Shown here one piece after another: positions 44,680 through 54,300 of a stretch of 64,000 nucleotides of DNA. The stretch covers positions 1 through 64,000 of the forward strand of contig NZ_LQGV01000001.1 in the NCBI RefSeq assembly GCF_001620065.1. Reading direction: 5' to 3'. Source of the DNA: Microbacterium sp. TNHR37B (GTDB lineage Bacteria > Actinomycetota > Actinomycetes > Actinomycetales > Microbacteriaceae). Both the position numbers and the translations under genes were made by a program. The number at the start of each line of letters is the position of its first letter. Positions within the stretch are counted from its first letter, which is position 1. Under the pieces are notes generated by a model, which ran no database searches, was not told the DNA's origin, and saw nothing but the letters and a program-made list of their open reading frames with translations.

Positions 44680-44794
44680 GGTCCCCCTCTGGTCCCCTCG
44701 CGATGGTATCGGCGCCAGCCCGTGGGCGGCGGAGGGCGTCGCTGGCTCTCTGGAAGTCGTCGCCCGTGGATAAGGGGACCAAAAGGGGACCAGA
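44680..44794. repeat. Arm-type GGGGACC repeats at the left end of element C
   Basis: Two pairs: one on the minus strand at 44680-44697 (two GGTCCCC with 4 nt between) and one on the plus strand at 44774-44791 (GGGGACC-AAAA-GGGGACC). The second pair is repeated exactly near att3. Between the pairs there is no gene. Confidence 0.6.
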
Positions 44795-44826
44795 GCATCT
44801 GATCGTGGCTTCTGGCTACCCACCCG

Positions 44827-45201
44827 TCACAGCGACCTCGACGCCTCGCGCCGGCTCGGTCTGCTTGCCTTGGAGGATCGGGCCAGGAAGGCGTTGGCTT
44901 GCTCCGCTGCTGATGCGAGGTGCCGGTCGTCGGGGTGCACGTATCCGCGGGTGGTCTCGACGGAGGCGTGGCCGAGGATGTCCTGGAGGACGTGCAGCGG
45001 GATGCCGGCGTCTGCCATCCAGGTCGCGCCGGTGTGCCGGAGGCCGTGCCGAGTGAGGTCGGGGAGGCCGAGATCACTGACGATCTGGTGCCAGTTCGTC
45101 GCGTCCCGCACGGTCGCGGTCGTGAGAGCGCCGCCCTTCGGGCCGACCAGCAGCCGGTCCTCGGGCTCCTTGCCTTCCGCGAGACGATGCCTGCGGAGGG
45201 G
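44827..45201 (-). pseudogene. Truncated tyrosine recombinase (C-terminal part), element C
   Basis: About 125 codons with DRLLVGPKGG, the catalytic HGLRHTGATWMADAG box, LQDILGHASVETT and the active-site Tyr in RGYVHP. The frame is open only from a TGA at 45202-45204, so the N-terminal and core-binding domains are missing. The break lies about 40 bp from the end of the CBASS effector gene, showing that the island replaced the front of the integrase gene. Confidence 0.88.
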
Positions 45202-45239
45202 TCATGTGTAGGCATCCGCGATGCTCGTCGTGCCAATCC

Positions 45240-47012
45240 TCAAGGGAAGACCTCAGTGATCGGTCCGCCCGTCACACCAGGTTCGAGGACGAGCACGGGC
45301 TTGTAGCGGGGCTCATCCTTCCTGTTGCCATCCCATTCATAGACGACGGTTCGCAGCGTATTGAGGTAGCGCCCGATGAGTACGGCCATCGTGTAAGGCC
45401 CATGGAAGGCGAGGTGTACCTCGGCGCGTCCTTGGCTGGCGGAGAGTTTCTTGATTTGCTGTGCGATGGCCGCGCTGAGACGAGCTGCTTCTCGTGGGTC
45501 GATTCGTTCTGTACTCCCAAGCGAGATGATCTCGGCCGCGTCGAATCCATCGGCCGAGTCGTTCACAAGCTGTTCGAAAGCGGTCCGATCTGCATGTGGA
45601 GTCAAGGTCACGAAGATCGCCACGCGATGGTGGAGTTCCCCCGCTCGGTCCTGTTCGCCTTGGGCGGGCTCGATGGTCAGCTCGGTGGTCTGCGGGTCGT
45701 CATCGGGCGCGGCGGATGTCCAGGCATCGCCCTCTGGATCGGTCACTATCACCCTGCCGATCTTCGTTTCAGGCAGTGCCGCGCCAACTGCGAGTCCGAC
45801 TGACAAGTGGGCTCCGCCCGACACTCGGACACTCCTTGGGCCTGCCGTGTGAACGGCGTCGCTGGTCAGCGGGAGAGTCTTCCGGAGCAGTTCCAGCCCG
45901 CCTCGGGAAGGAAGCCGCCCGTCGTCCGACGGTTTGAGCCGGATGTGAAGGTCTTCTTCGTCGGCGTCGAGGGCAGACGATGCGGGGCGGCTTTGCACGC
46001 GAATGGTGAGATCGCGTCCTTCTGCGCGAATGATGGGCTTTCGTTGCTCGATGCGGTGCATCAGAAGGTCGCGCACGATCTCGACTTCGCCAGACGGCTG
46101 GCGCATGTTGGCCTGCTTCTTGTCAGCAAGGGTTCGTGCTGGCGCGAGTCGCAGGAGCCGGTCCGGGGCGTTGTAGTCACACTTCACCTCTTCGCCGGCC
46201 CGTGTGATCGTGTTCGCGATGCACAGGCTGAAGTTGGGATTGGCGTCGAGCTGGAGCAGACGTGGCAGTTCGCGTTCGCGGACGATGTCGCTGTGTGCGA
46301 TGTCGGGGGTGACGACGAGCACGCCCGCCGAGAGACCTCGGGTGAGTGCCTGTTCGAGGCGGTCGGTGGTGGTGCCGGGTCGCAGGTCGGTGTGGTCTCT
46401 CCACACGACGAGCCCGGCGGCCCGGAGTAGATCTTCGAGGGCGTCGGCTTGTGCGGTGCCGTCTGATTGGCGGTAGGAGATGAATACTGGGCCGTCGCCG
46501 CGGACGGCGCCGTCCGGTAAAGGACCGAGGGGAGGGAATCTCGAAGGGGGGACAGAGACGACTGCTTCCTTCGTTGTGGTCTTCCCGAACCGTTGGCGCC
46601 GGGCGATGAGTCCGAAGAATGCACCGGTTGCGCCAGGCGCGAAGACGAGCAGCGCGATCGGGGTGGAGCTGACCTTGGCGGTCGCACGCATCGCTGCGTG
46701 ATCGACGGTGCTCGGTCCAGATGGGGAGGGGTGGCTGTGCCACTCACCGACGTAGCCGATCGGATCGTCGTCAGCTCGTTGCTGCAGAAACTCCTGCAAG
46801 AGCTCGTCCGCGCGAATGTCGTCGCGAACGTACCTGTTCGTCGTTGCCCCTTGCCCCTCAACGACCAGGGCGTGAGTTGCCACGATGGTGCCGTTGTCCT
46901 GGTAGCCGAGGAGGATGCCACCGGTCTCCCGAGGGAGGTGGTTCGCTGCCTCGACGGCGATGGTCTCGTAGGCGTCGGCGAGCAGGTCGATGCGCGTTGG
47001 TGGTCGAGTCAT
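45240..47012 (-). CDS. CBASS JAB-TIR-SAVED fusion (Cap3-like deconjugase joined to Cap12-like effector)
   Basis: The protein has 590 residues. Residues 1-145 are a JAB/JAMM isopeptidase: Glu29 in RETGGILLG, and the metal motif HSHP ... STVD (His92, His94, Ser101, Asp104). Residues about 174-290 are a TIR domain: VFISYRQSDG, LLRAAGLVVWRD, and candidate catalytic Glu246/248 in SDIVRERELP. Residues about 395-590 match SAVED, the cyclic-oligonucleotide sensor, with LSVGLAVGAALP and the late LAFHGPYTMAVLIG and VVYEW. In known type II CBASS, Cap3 and the TIR-SAVED effector are separate proteins. The start overlaps the Cap2 stop (ATGA). Confidence 0.9.
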   Translation of the reverse strand: MTRPPTRIDLLADAYETIAVEAANHLPRETGGILLGYQDNGTIVATHALVVEGQGATTNRYVRDDIRADELLQEFLQQRADDDPIGYVGEWHSHPSPSGPSTVDHAAMRATAKVSSTPIALLVFAPGATGAFFGLIARRQRFGKTTTKEAVVSVPPSRFPPLGPLPDGAVRGDGPVFISYRQSDGTAQADALEDLLRAAGLVVWRDHTDLRPGTTTDRLEQALTRGLSAGVLVVTPDIAHSDIVRERELPRLLQLDANPNFSLCIANTITRAGEEVKCDYNAPDRLLRLAPARTLADKKQANMRQPSGEVEIVRDLLMHRIEQRKPIIRAEGRDLTIRVQSRPASSALDADEEDLHIRLKPSDDGRLPSRGGLELLRKTLPLTSDAVHTAGPRSVRVSGGAHLSVGLAVGAALPETKIGRVIVTDPEGDAWTSAAPDDDPQTTELTIEPAQGEQDRAGELHHRVAIFVTLTPHADRTAFEQLVNDSADGFDAAEIISLGSTERIDPREAARLSAAIAQQIKKLSASQGRAEVHLAFHGPYTMAVLIGRYLNTLRTVVYEWDGNRKDEPRYKPVLVLEPGVTGGPITEVFP

Positions 47013-48475
47013 TCGTGACTCCTTACTGCGCCGATCGACAGGTCTCGCGTTTCCCCCGCTGGGTGGAGAGGGCGATCGACGAGCAGGCCGACGGCGTGGC
47101 GCACGGTCGCTGCGGCCGCCTCGATCACCGCGTAAGGGGGCGTCGGAGAGATTGGACTGCCGCAGCCGGCTTCGAACAGTTCAGACTCAGGCTGATCGAC
47201 AACGTTGGACGAGGGTGGCAGTGGTTCGGCTCCGTCGAGCGGTGGCAGCACATCGATTCGGTAGATCGTGCCGCCGTTCTGGATCGCCGCTGAGACGAGC
47301 CGCCTGGACAACGCCCGTGCAGTGACATGGAGGAGTGCAGTGGTGGCGAAATCGGCGGTCGCGTTCACCACGAGATCGTGGTCGGTCAGAAGCTCGACAG
47401 CTTCGTCACCTGAGGTGAGCGCGTGATCGATCACCTCGATGTCGGCACCTGCAATTCCACCGCGGTCAATCAGATGCTGCTTGACGGCCTCAACCTTCGA
47501 CCGCCCCACGGCTTCAGGGCCGACAAGGTGACGGACGAGATTCCCGGGCATAACGACGTCGTTATCGAGCAGGGTGAGTTTCTGAACACCAGAGCGCACG
47601 AGCATGTCCGCGATGAACGAGCCGAGGGCTCCGACGCCCACAACTGCGACTCGCCGTCCGCGGAGCTCGGGAGCAAGCTGACCCGAGCGTGCGGCTTTGG
47701 CGGCATCGGTGTCGGCACCCGAGGTCAGGCGCCTTACTGCGATGCCGCCAGTTTCGGTGGGCCATACTTCGAGGGTGATTGCGCCGTCGTGAGAGCCGCG
47801 GCTGTAGATCAGCACCACGATCTCGATCGTGTGGTTGCGGATTCTGCGGTCGAGGTCGACGCTGGGGTTGATGCGGGCGGAGATGTCGCCCCATGATCTT
47901 GGGGGCACGTCTACATCGCCGAGGTCGGCAACGTATCCGAAGCGATCCTTGCTGTGCTTCGAGGACTTCGCTGGCTTGGTTCCGCCGCCGATTCGCATCA
48001 GGTTGTTCGTTGCCGGGCGGAACCGAACGAATCCGCTGGGATATCGGGTCAGGTCATCGTAGAGATACAGTCGCTCATCCTCGGAGGGCTTGAAGTAGCG
48101 GTCGAGGTCGAGGTCGGGTCGGTCGTCTGACCAGCCTGCTGTCGCCTGTTCGAACCAGGCAGTGACGTGTTCGAGGAACGCTGGTGCTTCGGTCCACCAC
48201 AGCCCCTCATGATCGTCCTCGGCAACCAAGCACAGCGATCCGTCCAGCTCCCGGTGCCAGGACCACGCGACCGCATCTGAGTCGAGCGGAACCACGCGGG
48301 GTGGCTGAAAGGGGTAGCGGGAACGCAGCGTTATGAGAACCTCGGTTGCACCGCCAGGGTGAACGATTGTCCCTCGCCAGCCGTGGTCTTCCTCCGTGAA
48401 GCCGGCTCGGATCAGCCCTTCCTCGAAGTGCTGTCGTGAGTATGCGACGTAGTCGTCGTACTCGGTGAGGGTCAC
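47009..48475 (-). CDS. cap2: CBASS Cap2: fused E2-E1 ubiquitin-transfer-like enzyme
   Basis: The protein has 488 residues. The N-terminal E2-like domain has the catalytic Cys82 in DGSLCLVAED. A linker leads to the ThiF-type E1 adenylation domain with VVGVGALGS (about 278-286), TLLDNDVVMPGNLVRH, and the E1 cysteine Cys438 in FEAGCGSP. Cap2 conjugates the C-terminus of the CD-NTase to target proteins and primes signalling. It overlaps both neighbours by 4 bp, so the operon order is CD-NTase, Cap2, effector. Confidence 0.93.
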   Translation of the reverse strand: MTLTEYDDYVAYSRQHFEEGLIRAGFTEEDHGWRGTIVHPGGATEVLITLRSRYPFQPPRVVPLDSDAVAWSWHRELDGSLCLVAEDDHEGLWWTEAPAFLEHVTAWFEQATAGWSDDRPDLDLDRYFKPSEDERLYLYDDLTRYPSGFVRFRPATNNLMRIGGGTKPAKSSKHSKDRFGYVADLGDVDVPPRSWGDISARINPSVDLDRRIRNHTIEIVVLIYSRGSHDGAITLEVWPTETGGIAVRRLTSGADTDAAKAARSGQLAPELRGRRVAVVGVGALGSFIADMLVRSGVQKLTLLDNDVVMPGNLVRHLVGPEAVGRSKVEAVKQHLIDRGGIAGADIEVIDHALTSGDEAVELLTDHDLVVNATADFATTALLHVTARALSRRLVSAAIQNGGTIYRIDVLPPLDGAEPLPPSSNVVDQPESELFEAGCGSPISPTPPYAVIEAAAATVRHAVGLLVDRPLHPAGETRDLSIGAVRSHE

Positions 48476-49482
48476 CCGAAGGTCCTCGTGCCCGCCGGAA
48501 CGGTCCGTGCGCCAGCCGAGATGGCGGACGCGCGCTTCGACCCATCCTCGTTGAATCCCGGCGGCATCGGGAACACGGTCTCGTCGTCCCCGTTCTTGCC
48601 CAGCAGTCTCTGGAACGCCAGTGCGGCTTTGCCCTCGTCTTCCTCGTCGAGCGCTTCGCGTGCGGTTTCCGCAGCGTCAGCGAAACGACTCTTGGCTGCA
48701 TCCAGCTCATCATCTGTCGCACGAATGCTGATGGCATGCCCCGGCAGGGTGGGGTCGTTCACCCCGAGGCCGAAGGTGACGTAGCCGTCGATGATCTTGC
48801 TGACCTCTTCGAGCGCAGAGACGTAATACTCTGCATGATCGTTGCCCGAGACCATGCCGGAGGCGAAGGCTTGATACGTCGCGACCTCGATGAAGAACCC
48901 ACCAGGCTTCTTGCCGGCGCCGAGTATCGAACGTCGGGTCTGACGGAGTAGCTTCACAGTGGGAACGTAATAGCCGTCATGCGCCGAGTTCATTTCGCTC
49001 GACAGCGACGTGAGCTTCTCCGGATTGGTGCGCACCCACTCGTCCTCATCGCCCTTCTGAGGGATCTCCCACGTCTCACCGTCCCAGTAAGGACGAGCAG
49101 GCACCGCGTCGACATATAGGTCGTACTCGGGGAACGACACCTGCAGGCTCCGATCCTGACGCTTCGTTCGCCGGTGACCATCGCCATCACTACCGAACTC
49201 CGCATGCAGGACGGTGAAGAATCGGTCGAGGATGTCTTGCGACGTGACGTCGCTCGGTAGGTCCGGGAGCCGCACGAACACGTCAACGTCTTTGACTCGC
49301 TTGATTGACACGTTCCTCTTGTACGAGCCGATCAGCACCGGGTCCACTCCGTACTCGGCTAGCTTCGCGTCGGCTTCGAGTGCATCGCGCACCAGCCGGT
49401 GCGCCTCCGGCGCGTTGGCCTTGTCATCGCCGGGCTCGATGGAGCTCAGCGCATCCTTGAACTGCTGCTTGAGGTGAGCCAT
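48472..49482 (-). CDS. CBASS CD-NTase (cGAS/DncV-like nucleotidyltransferase)
   Basis: The protein has 336 residues. The nucleotidyltransferase core shows GSYKRNVSI (Gly52-Ser53), the metal-binding DVDVFV (Asp65, Asp67), and a third acid in DLYVDAVPA (Asp125). A long helical C-terminal region follows, and a flexible tail ends in a terminal Gly. A small C-terminal residue is what Cap2-type E1/E2 enzymes attach to targets. It makes the cyclic oligonucleotide that a SAVED domain senses. The clade and product cannot be set from sequence alone. Confidence 0.92.
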   Translation of the reverse strand: MAHLKQQFKDALSSIEPGDDKANAPEAHRLVRDALEADAKLAEYGVDPVLIGSYKRNVSIKRVKDVDVFVRLPDLPSDVTSQDILDRFFTVLHAEFGSDGDGHRRTKRQDRSLQVSFPEYDLYVDAVPARPYWDGETWEIPQKGDEDEWVRTNPEKLTSLSSEMNSAHDGYYVPTVKLLRQTRRSILGAGKKPGGFFIEVATYQAFASGMVSGNDHAEYYVSALEEVSKIIDGYVTFGLGVNDPTLPGHAISIRATDDELDAAKSRFADAAETAREALDEEDEGKAALAFQRLLGKNGDDETVFPMPPGFNEDGSKRASAISAGARTVPAGTRTFG

Positions 49483-49575
49483 CGGGCCCTCCGATCTTGT
49501 TGTGAATGTCTTGGACTTCTCTGAGCCTGCCCCATACCACCGACACTTCGGCGAGCATGAAGGGCAGGGGGCGTA

Positions 49576-49692
49576 CTACTTCTTGCCGCGCTTGCTGATG
49601 CTCTCGTTGGTCGTGGTCTTTGGGTGGCGCTTCACCGTGGACTGCTTCACGAACCGACCCGTGACCGCGCTGCGCCCTCTCTTGCCTGCCAT
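49576..49692 (-). CDS. Small basic protein upstream of the CBASS operon
   Basis: A 38-residue Lys/Arg/Thr-rich ORF (MAGKRGRSAVTGRF ... KRGKK) with a GGTGAGG site just upstream. It is 94 bp ahead of the CD-NTase on the same strand and shares the divergent promoter region with the XRE gene. Similar short basic proteins are widespread in actinobacteria without a known function. It could also be the first gene of the CBASS transcript. Confidence 0.55.
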   Translation of the reverse strand: MAGKRGRSAVTGRFVKQSTVKRHPKTTTNESISKRGKK

Positions 49693-49741
49693 ACTCCTCA
49701 CCTCCTCGATGTTCCAGACTCGATGCTATGTTTCAATTCTA

Positions 49742-49788
49742 ACACACTCCGTGTCGGAGGTGACGGACTGTCGCAGATGTGACACACT
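49742..49788. promoter_or_regulatory. Candidate operator region between the CBASS and XRE transcripts
   Basis: In the 102-bp divergent gap ACACACT occurs twice 40 bp apart, and GTGTC and GACAC form an inverted pair (49751-49755 and 49781-49785). This suits a repressor that covers both promoters, most simply the XRE protein. The repeats are short, so the evidence is modest. Confidence 0.3.
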
Positions 49789-49794
49789 TGATGC

Positions 49795-50163
49795 ATGGCC
49801 AAGACCACGATCAACACGGCCGGGCTGTATTCCGCACTAGACGCCGCGCGTCGAGAAAGGCAACTCTCGTGGCGAGCACTGGCGGCCGAGATCGGCGTGA
49901 GCCCCTCCCTGCTCTCCCGGCTCGGCAACGGCCTCAAGCCGGACACCGACGGCTTCGCCACGATCATCGCCTGGCTCCGACTCCCGGCTGAGGACTTCTT
50001 CGAGCATGAGGGACAGCGTGACGCCCACGACAACCGCGAACCTGACCTCATGGCGCAGCTCGCACCGCTCCTGCGCGCCCGAAAGGACCTCAGCGAGACC
50101 GACGTCAAGTACCTGCAACAGGTCATCGGCGCGACCATCGAACGTGCACGAGCTCAGGGATGA
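49795..50163 (+). CDS. XRE-family regulator, candidate CapH-like repressor
   Basis: The protein has 122 residues with an N-terminal helix-turn-helix (LSWRALAAEIGVSPSLLSRL, about 24-43) and a helical C-terminal tail. It is divergent from the CBASS operon and 3 bp upstream of an ImmA/IrrE peptidase gene. CapH/CapP pairs of this type repress some CBASS operons and release them upon DNA damage. The pairing here is inferred from type and position. Confidence 0.8.
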   Translation: MAKTTINTAGLYSALDAARRERQLSWRALAAEIGVSPSLLSRLGNGLKPDTDGFATIIAWLRLPAEDFFEHEGQRDAHDNREPDLMAQLAPLLRARKDLSETDVKYLQQVIGATIERARAQG

Positions 50164-50166
50164 CTC

Positions 50167-50718
50167 GTGCGTCGAGGATTCAAGACCGAGGCGAAAAGCC
50201 TCGCGCTGGAGCTACGGGCCGAGATCGGCCTCGACGCGCATGCACCTTTCGATCCCTACGCCTTCGCTTCTGAGTACGGCATCCCGGTCGTCCAGCTCAG
50301 CGACCTTGATGGTGTCGCGCGTGACCACTTCCTGCGAGCGGACGGAAGTGCACTGTCCGGGGCGCTGATCCCGAACGGGAGTGGCGTGGTCATCCTGGAA
50401 AACGATGCTCAGCCCCTGACCCGTCGTCGCACCACCATGTGCCACGAACTCGCCCACGTCGTCCTGGAGCACCAGTTCGGCGTTTCGCTTTCCGACGAGA
50501 GGAAGTGTGGGCTCGGCGGCGACCAAGAAGCCGAAGCCGACTGGCTCTCGGGGGAGATGCTGATCCCCAACGACGGAGCATTCCGGCTTGCCAGAGCAAA
50601 TGCCACCGACGAACAAGCCGCTCGCGCCTACGATGTCAGCCTCGCGATCGCTCGATGGAGGATGAACCACAGCGGTGCGCGCAAAGTCATGCAGCGAGTT
50701 CGGGCAAGACGGGCGTAA
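50167..50718 (+). CDS. ImmA/IrrE-family metallopeptidase, candidate CapP-like
   Basis: The protein has 183 residues from a GTG. The zinc motif HELAHVVLEH lies at about residue 93 with a downstream Glu in QEAEADWLSGEMLIP, the ImmA/IrrE signature. A basic C-terminal region may bind DNA (KVMQRVRARRA). Such peptidases cleave their partner XRE repressor. With the upstream XRE gene it forms a unit that could switch on the divergent CBASS operon. Confidence 0.88.
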   Translation: MRRGFKTEAKSLALELRAEIGLDAHAPFDPYAFASEYGIPVVQLSDLDGVARDHFLRADGSALSGALIPNGSGVVILENDAQPLTRRRTTMCHELAHVVLEHQFGVSLSDERKCGLGGDQEAEADWLSGEMLIPNDGAFRLARANATDEQAARAYDVSLAIARWRMNHSGARKVMQRVRARRA

Positions 50719-50840
50719 AGCACAGATGACCAACCGAATCAGCGCCATTCCGCTCAGGGCATCGAAGGCGTCTCCAGGATCATCGGCGATCGGCAACGAT
50801 GGGCGCGACTCTGTGCATTCCGAGCGCAGCGTCCTGCAGG

Positions 50841-51317
50841 CTAGGCCTGCGTTCGCGGATCGAAGCCAGCCGCGGTGCGCGGCACGAGGGTGGGCTCGAT
50901 CGCCTCACCGAGATGGTGGATGCGCCAGCTGCTGATTGGTACCACCGCGATCTCTGGGCGCCACACGAGCGTCACGTGCATCGTCGCAGGGACTGCGTCG
51001 ATGTCATCGTTAATATACGCATCGGTCTCGACGAGGCGCGCGTAGGCGACGTCCGGTGCGCCGATGCCGAACAGTGCTGTGGTGCTGATCTTGAGGCCTG
51101 AAGAGAAGACGGATCGAGCTCGGGAGAAGTCTTCCCAGGTGCGAAGTGATTCGGGGGTGACGAATGCGCCCCCCAACAGTTCGCTCGCATTCGCTTGTTC
51201 CATCTCGAGGCCGGTACGGAATACATCGACGAAGAGCGATGGGTGCCAGTCGGGAAGCGACTCGTAGGTCACCATGGCGTCGTCTTCTTCGGTCCAGCCA
51301 GCCGGCTCGTCACTCAT
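50841..51317 (-). CDS. Hypothetical protein, 158 residues, element C
   Basis: A soluble protein with MVTYESLPDWHPSLFVDVFR, TPESLRTWEDFSRARSV and a beta-rich C-terminal half (MHVTLVWRPEIAVVPISSW). It is unrecognised. It ends 122 bp from the convergent ImmA/IrrE gene and lies downstream of the large nuclease gene on the same strand, so it might be part of that transcript. Confidence 0.6.
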   Translation of the reverse strand: MSDEPAGWTEEDDAMVTYESLPDWHPSLFVDVFRTGLEMEQANASELLGGAFVTPESLRTWEDFSRARSVFSSGLKISTTALFGIGAPDVAYARLVETDAYINDDIDAVPATMHVTLVWRPEIAVVPISSWRIHHLGEAIEPTLVPRTAAGFDPRTQA

Positions 51318-51395
51318 CTGCCCATAATGTCAGGGGTCGCCGAGATGGCGGCGAGCTGTTCTTCCGGAGCCCGGTTGCGCTGACGTGTCGGTTCT

Positions 51396-54300
51396 CTAGG
51401 GGGCTTCTGTGTCGCTGAGTGCGGTGCGCACGCTGTAGGCAGGGTCGTCGGCCAGTACAGCACGCACATCTGCATGAGCCCCATCGGCTTGGCCCGCGAG
51501 CTCGCGGGCCAGCGTTCGCCGGACGTGCACGTCGGAGTCACGCGCCAAGCGGATGCCGAGGTGCTCAGGTTCGCCGTGCTCGACCCACTTCAGTGCGACC
51601 AGACTTCGGATGGCCCATCCTTGCATCGAGAGGAACGCAAGGTCGTCGTTCACAGCGTCACCGAGACGCTGCAGCGCGATGGTCGGCCAGTAATCGGCCT
51701 GTTCGCCGAGTAGAGCGTAGACGACGCGCCGGACTTCCTTTCGCTGGTCATCGTTGCCGGCGAGGCTGGCGGCAAGCGCCAGCGCCTGCCCGCGACTTCC
51801 CTGGGGCATCCCGTTCATGCGGAAGCCGCCTAGCTTGTGGGTGTGCTGGCTATTGAGTTCGTCGTACTTTGACGGGGTGGGCGAGGTTGCGAGTCGCATG
51901 GCAGTCTCAAAATGACTTGCATGGTGGGCTTCATCGAGATGGCGTGTGAGATTGCCTGCCGCGTTTAGATAGTCTGCGCGATCGCTGGAACCAAGGTGCG
52001 GATCATCTGCGCGAATCAGTAGCTCGGCGACGGCAGCGTTGATTGAGTCCGAGGGCAGATGGCGAATGAGGAGCGAGTCACCGATCGCGTTCGTGCCTAC
52101 GCTATAGACACCAGTGAGGTGCGTGAGAGGTGTGGTGAGTCGAGCCAAGGCATCGGCGGCAACAGCCGGATCGATGTCCGTCGGGTCGGCGAGTGCCAGT
52201 GTTTCCTGTGCCCAGTGGTTGCCGGCTGCGGCGAGCGTGGTGAGTCCGTCCCGCGCAAGCGCCTCGTTCTTCGCAATCGCATCGTGGGCAGTCTCACTTC
52301 GCGCGCCCTGAGCTCTGCCCAGGAGCGGCACAAGGTGGGCGATAGCACGTGGAGCGAGGTCCGGATGCCTGAGCGCGATCTTCGCCACAGCAAGCGCCTC
52401 ATCGTCATCGTGGAACCGGTAGTGGTTCTCCTGAACCTCCGGTTGCTGCTCAAAGTGTGCCAACGCGGCCGTCGCCGGTGCGTGAGCAATGCGGCCGGCA
52501 ATACCCGCCAACGCCTTGATTGCGTTGTTGTAGCGCGAGGTCGCAAAGGAGCGCAGATCGGGTCGGGTGCCTTCCTCGGCTGCCGCGAGCTCCGCGATGA
52601 TGTGCTCGGCGATGAAGTCCACGAGGGTGTCGGGAACGAGATCCGCCTGGGAAGCGATGAGGCGGTAGGTGGCACCCACCGTCCAGTAGTTCGGTGCGTC
52701 CAGATTCTCCGTGATGTCAAGGAACTGAAGCGGCAATGACTTGCCCAGTGAGTCGATCCGTTTTGTCGCACCGACCTGCGCGAGGTGATGAGCGGCGAGG
52801 GTAGGTTCGTCGGACTCAATCATGATCGAGGCAAGCACGCGCCGCGCGCGTTCTTCTTCTACCAAGTCGCTAGTCGCGACCGCATCACGCAGCGCGCGCT
52901 GCGCGGAGATCGCCGCAGATCGCAGGGTGCCCTCGTTCAGTCCTGACAGTGCGTCGACGTAGGCGTCATGGGCCGTCGGCACGATTGGCTTGGAGGTACC
53001 CATTTCTCGGACAGCGGTTTGCAGAGGAAGTAGTTCGTTACTTGTGAACGGGTTCCAGCGTGAGCGGAAGGCACGCCTGCTGAAGATCCACGTCGATGCC
53101 TCGCCCCACTGAGAGGCAAGCGACGCAAAGCCGGAGGCCTCATCCCAGGCTAGGTCGGCTTCCTTGAACTTCTCGTACCGAGCGAGGCTGCGTGCGTGGC
53201 GAGCGGCGATGAGTCCGGAGACGCTATATCCGTGGGTGATCTTTCGAGCGTCGGTGAGAAGCTCTGCCCAGTCCTGCGTCGACTCGGCGATGATCAGGCG
53301 AAGGCGAGTACGTCGCATTTGATCGAGACCAGGAAGACGGGACAACTCGGCCAAGGTGGGGACAGCGCTGCTCAGCCAGTCGGAGCGGTCGTTAGCAATA
53401 GCCGTTTCGCCTGCGAGGAGCGCGAGGCGTACCTGGTCCTCGGGCTCCCCAAGCCGCAGCTCCTTGACGTCCGGAAGATAGCCGAGCGGATTCATATAAA
53501 GGTTGATTGCGCATTCGGCGACCTTGCGGCAGGCATCTACTGTTGGGGCAATTTCGGCCTGAGTTGTCAACTCTGCTAGACGTGACTGCGTTATCTGGGC
53601 GGTTGTCGCGAGGCCTTGCTCGAGTGCCGACCAGAACTCATCGAGAGTGTGGCGTGCCGCCTCCTCGGCTCGTCCGTTGAGAGCCAAGAGGCGCACGCGC
53701 TCCTTCTCGTGAGACGCCGCATGAGGCTTGAACCCTGCATTGTGCAGGGCAGCCTGCCCCTTCTCGATGAGCGCAAGCGCCTGTTCGGGATCGGTCGTTT
53801 CAGCCGCCTTATCAAAAAACTCCTGAGCACCCGTCGAGACCTCGGGGGTGCGTGCGATTGCCTCTCGCACCGCGGCAGCATCGGCGGTGGGTACCTGGGT
53901 AACATCGATCTTGAACTCGTGACAGAACGCCTCTGCCGTGGGCATACCGAAGTACTCGATCACGATCTCTGGCCGTTTACGCAAGAGCGCCGAGAGCTCC
54001 TGCGCATCCCAAAGGTCGAGAACGACCGGTCGAAGCTCCTTACGCTGAACAGCCAGCTCCTCGACTGCACCGGTGCTCTTGACTGCGCATGCCACGCCTA
54101 AAATCAGGCGCTGAACCGTGAACGGTCGCTCCGTAGTGAGGAACTTCTTGACCGCGGCGGTGAGCTGTGACTTCCCGAACCGCTTGTAGTTCTTGCTCTG
54201 AAGAGCGACGCCTGCGCCGTCCGGTGCCAGCGCAACGATGTCGAGTCCGAGTTGAGCCTGCCCGCGGTCTCCGTAAAGCTGTGCTTCACGAAGTCCTTCG

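Noticed and set aside
44680..44794. GGGGACC and TGTGTGCA repeats as a CRISPR array
   Set aside because: Units are only 7-8 bp, occur in pairs, lack regular spacers, and stand at element ends. They fit integrase arm sites better.
45240..47012. Reading the effector as a Thoeris-type TIR protein
   Set aside because: It has a SAVED-like C-terminus and lies in an operon with a CD-NTase and Cap2, and no Thoeris partner is nearby. CBASS explains all three genes.
51419..52739. Plus-strand open frames opposite the 1020-residue nuclease-repeat gene
   Set aside because: The minus-strand frame is continuous and has recognisable motifs and repeats; the plus frames show none.
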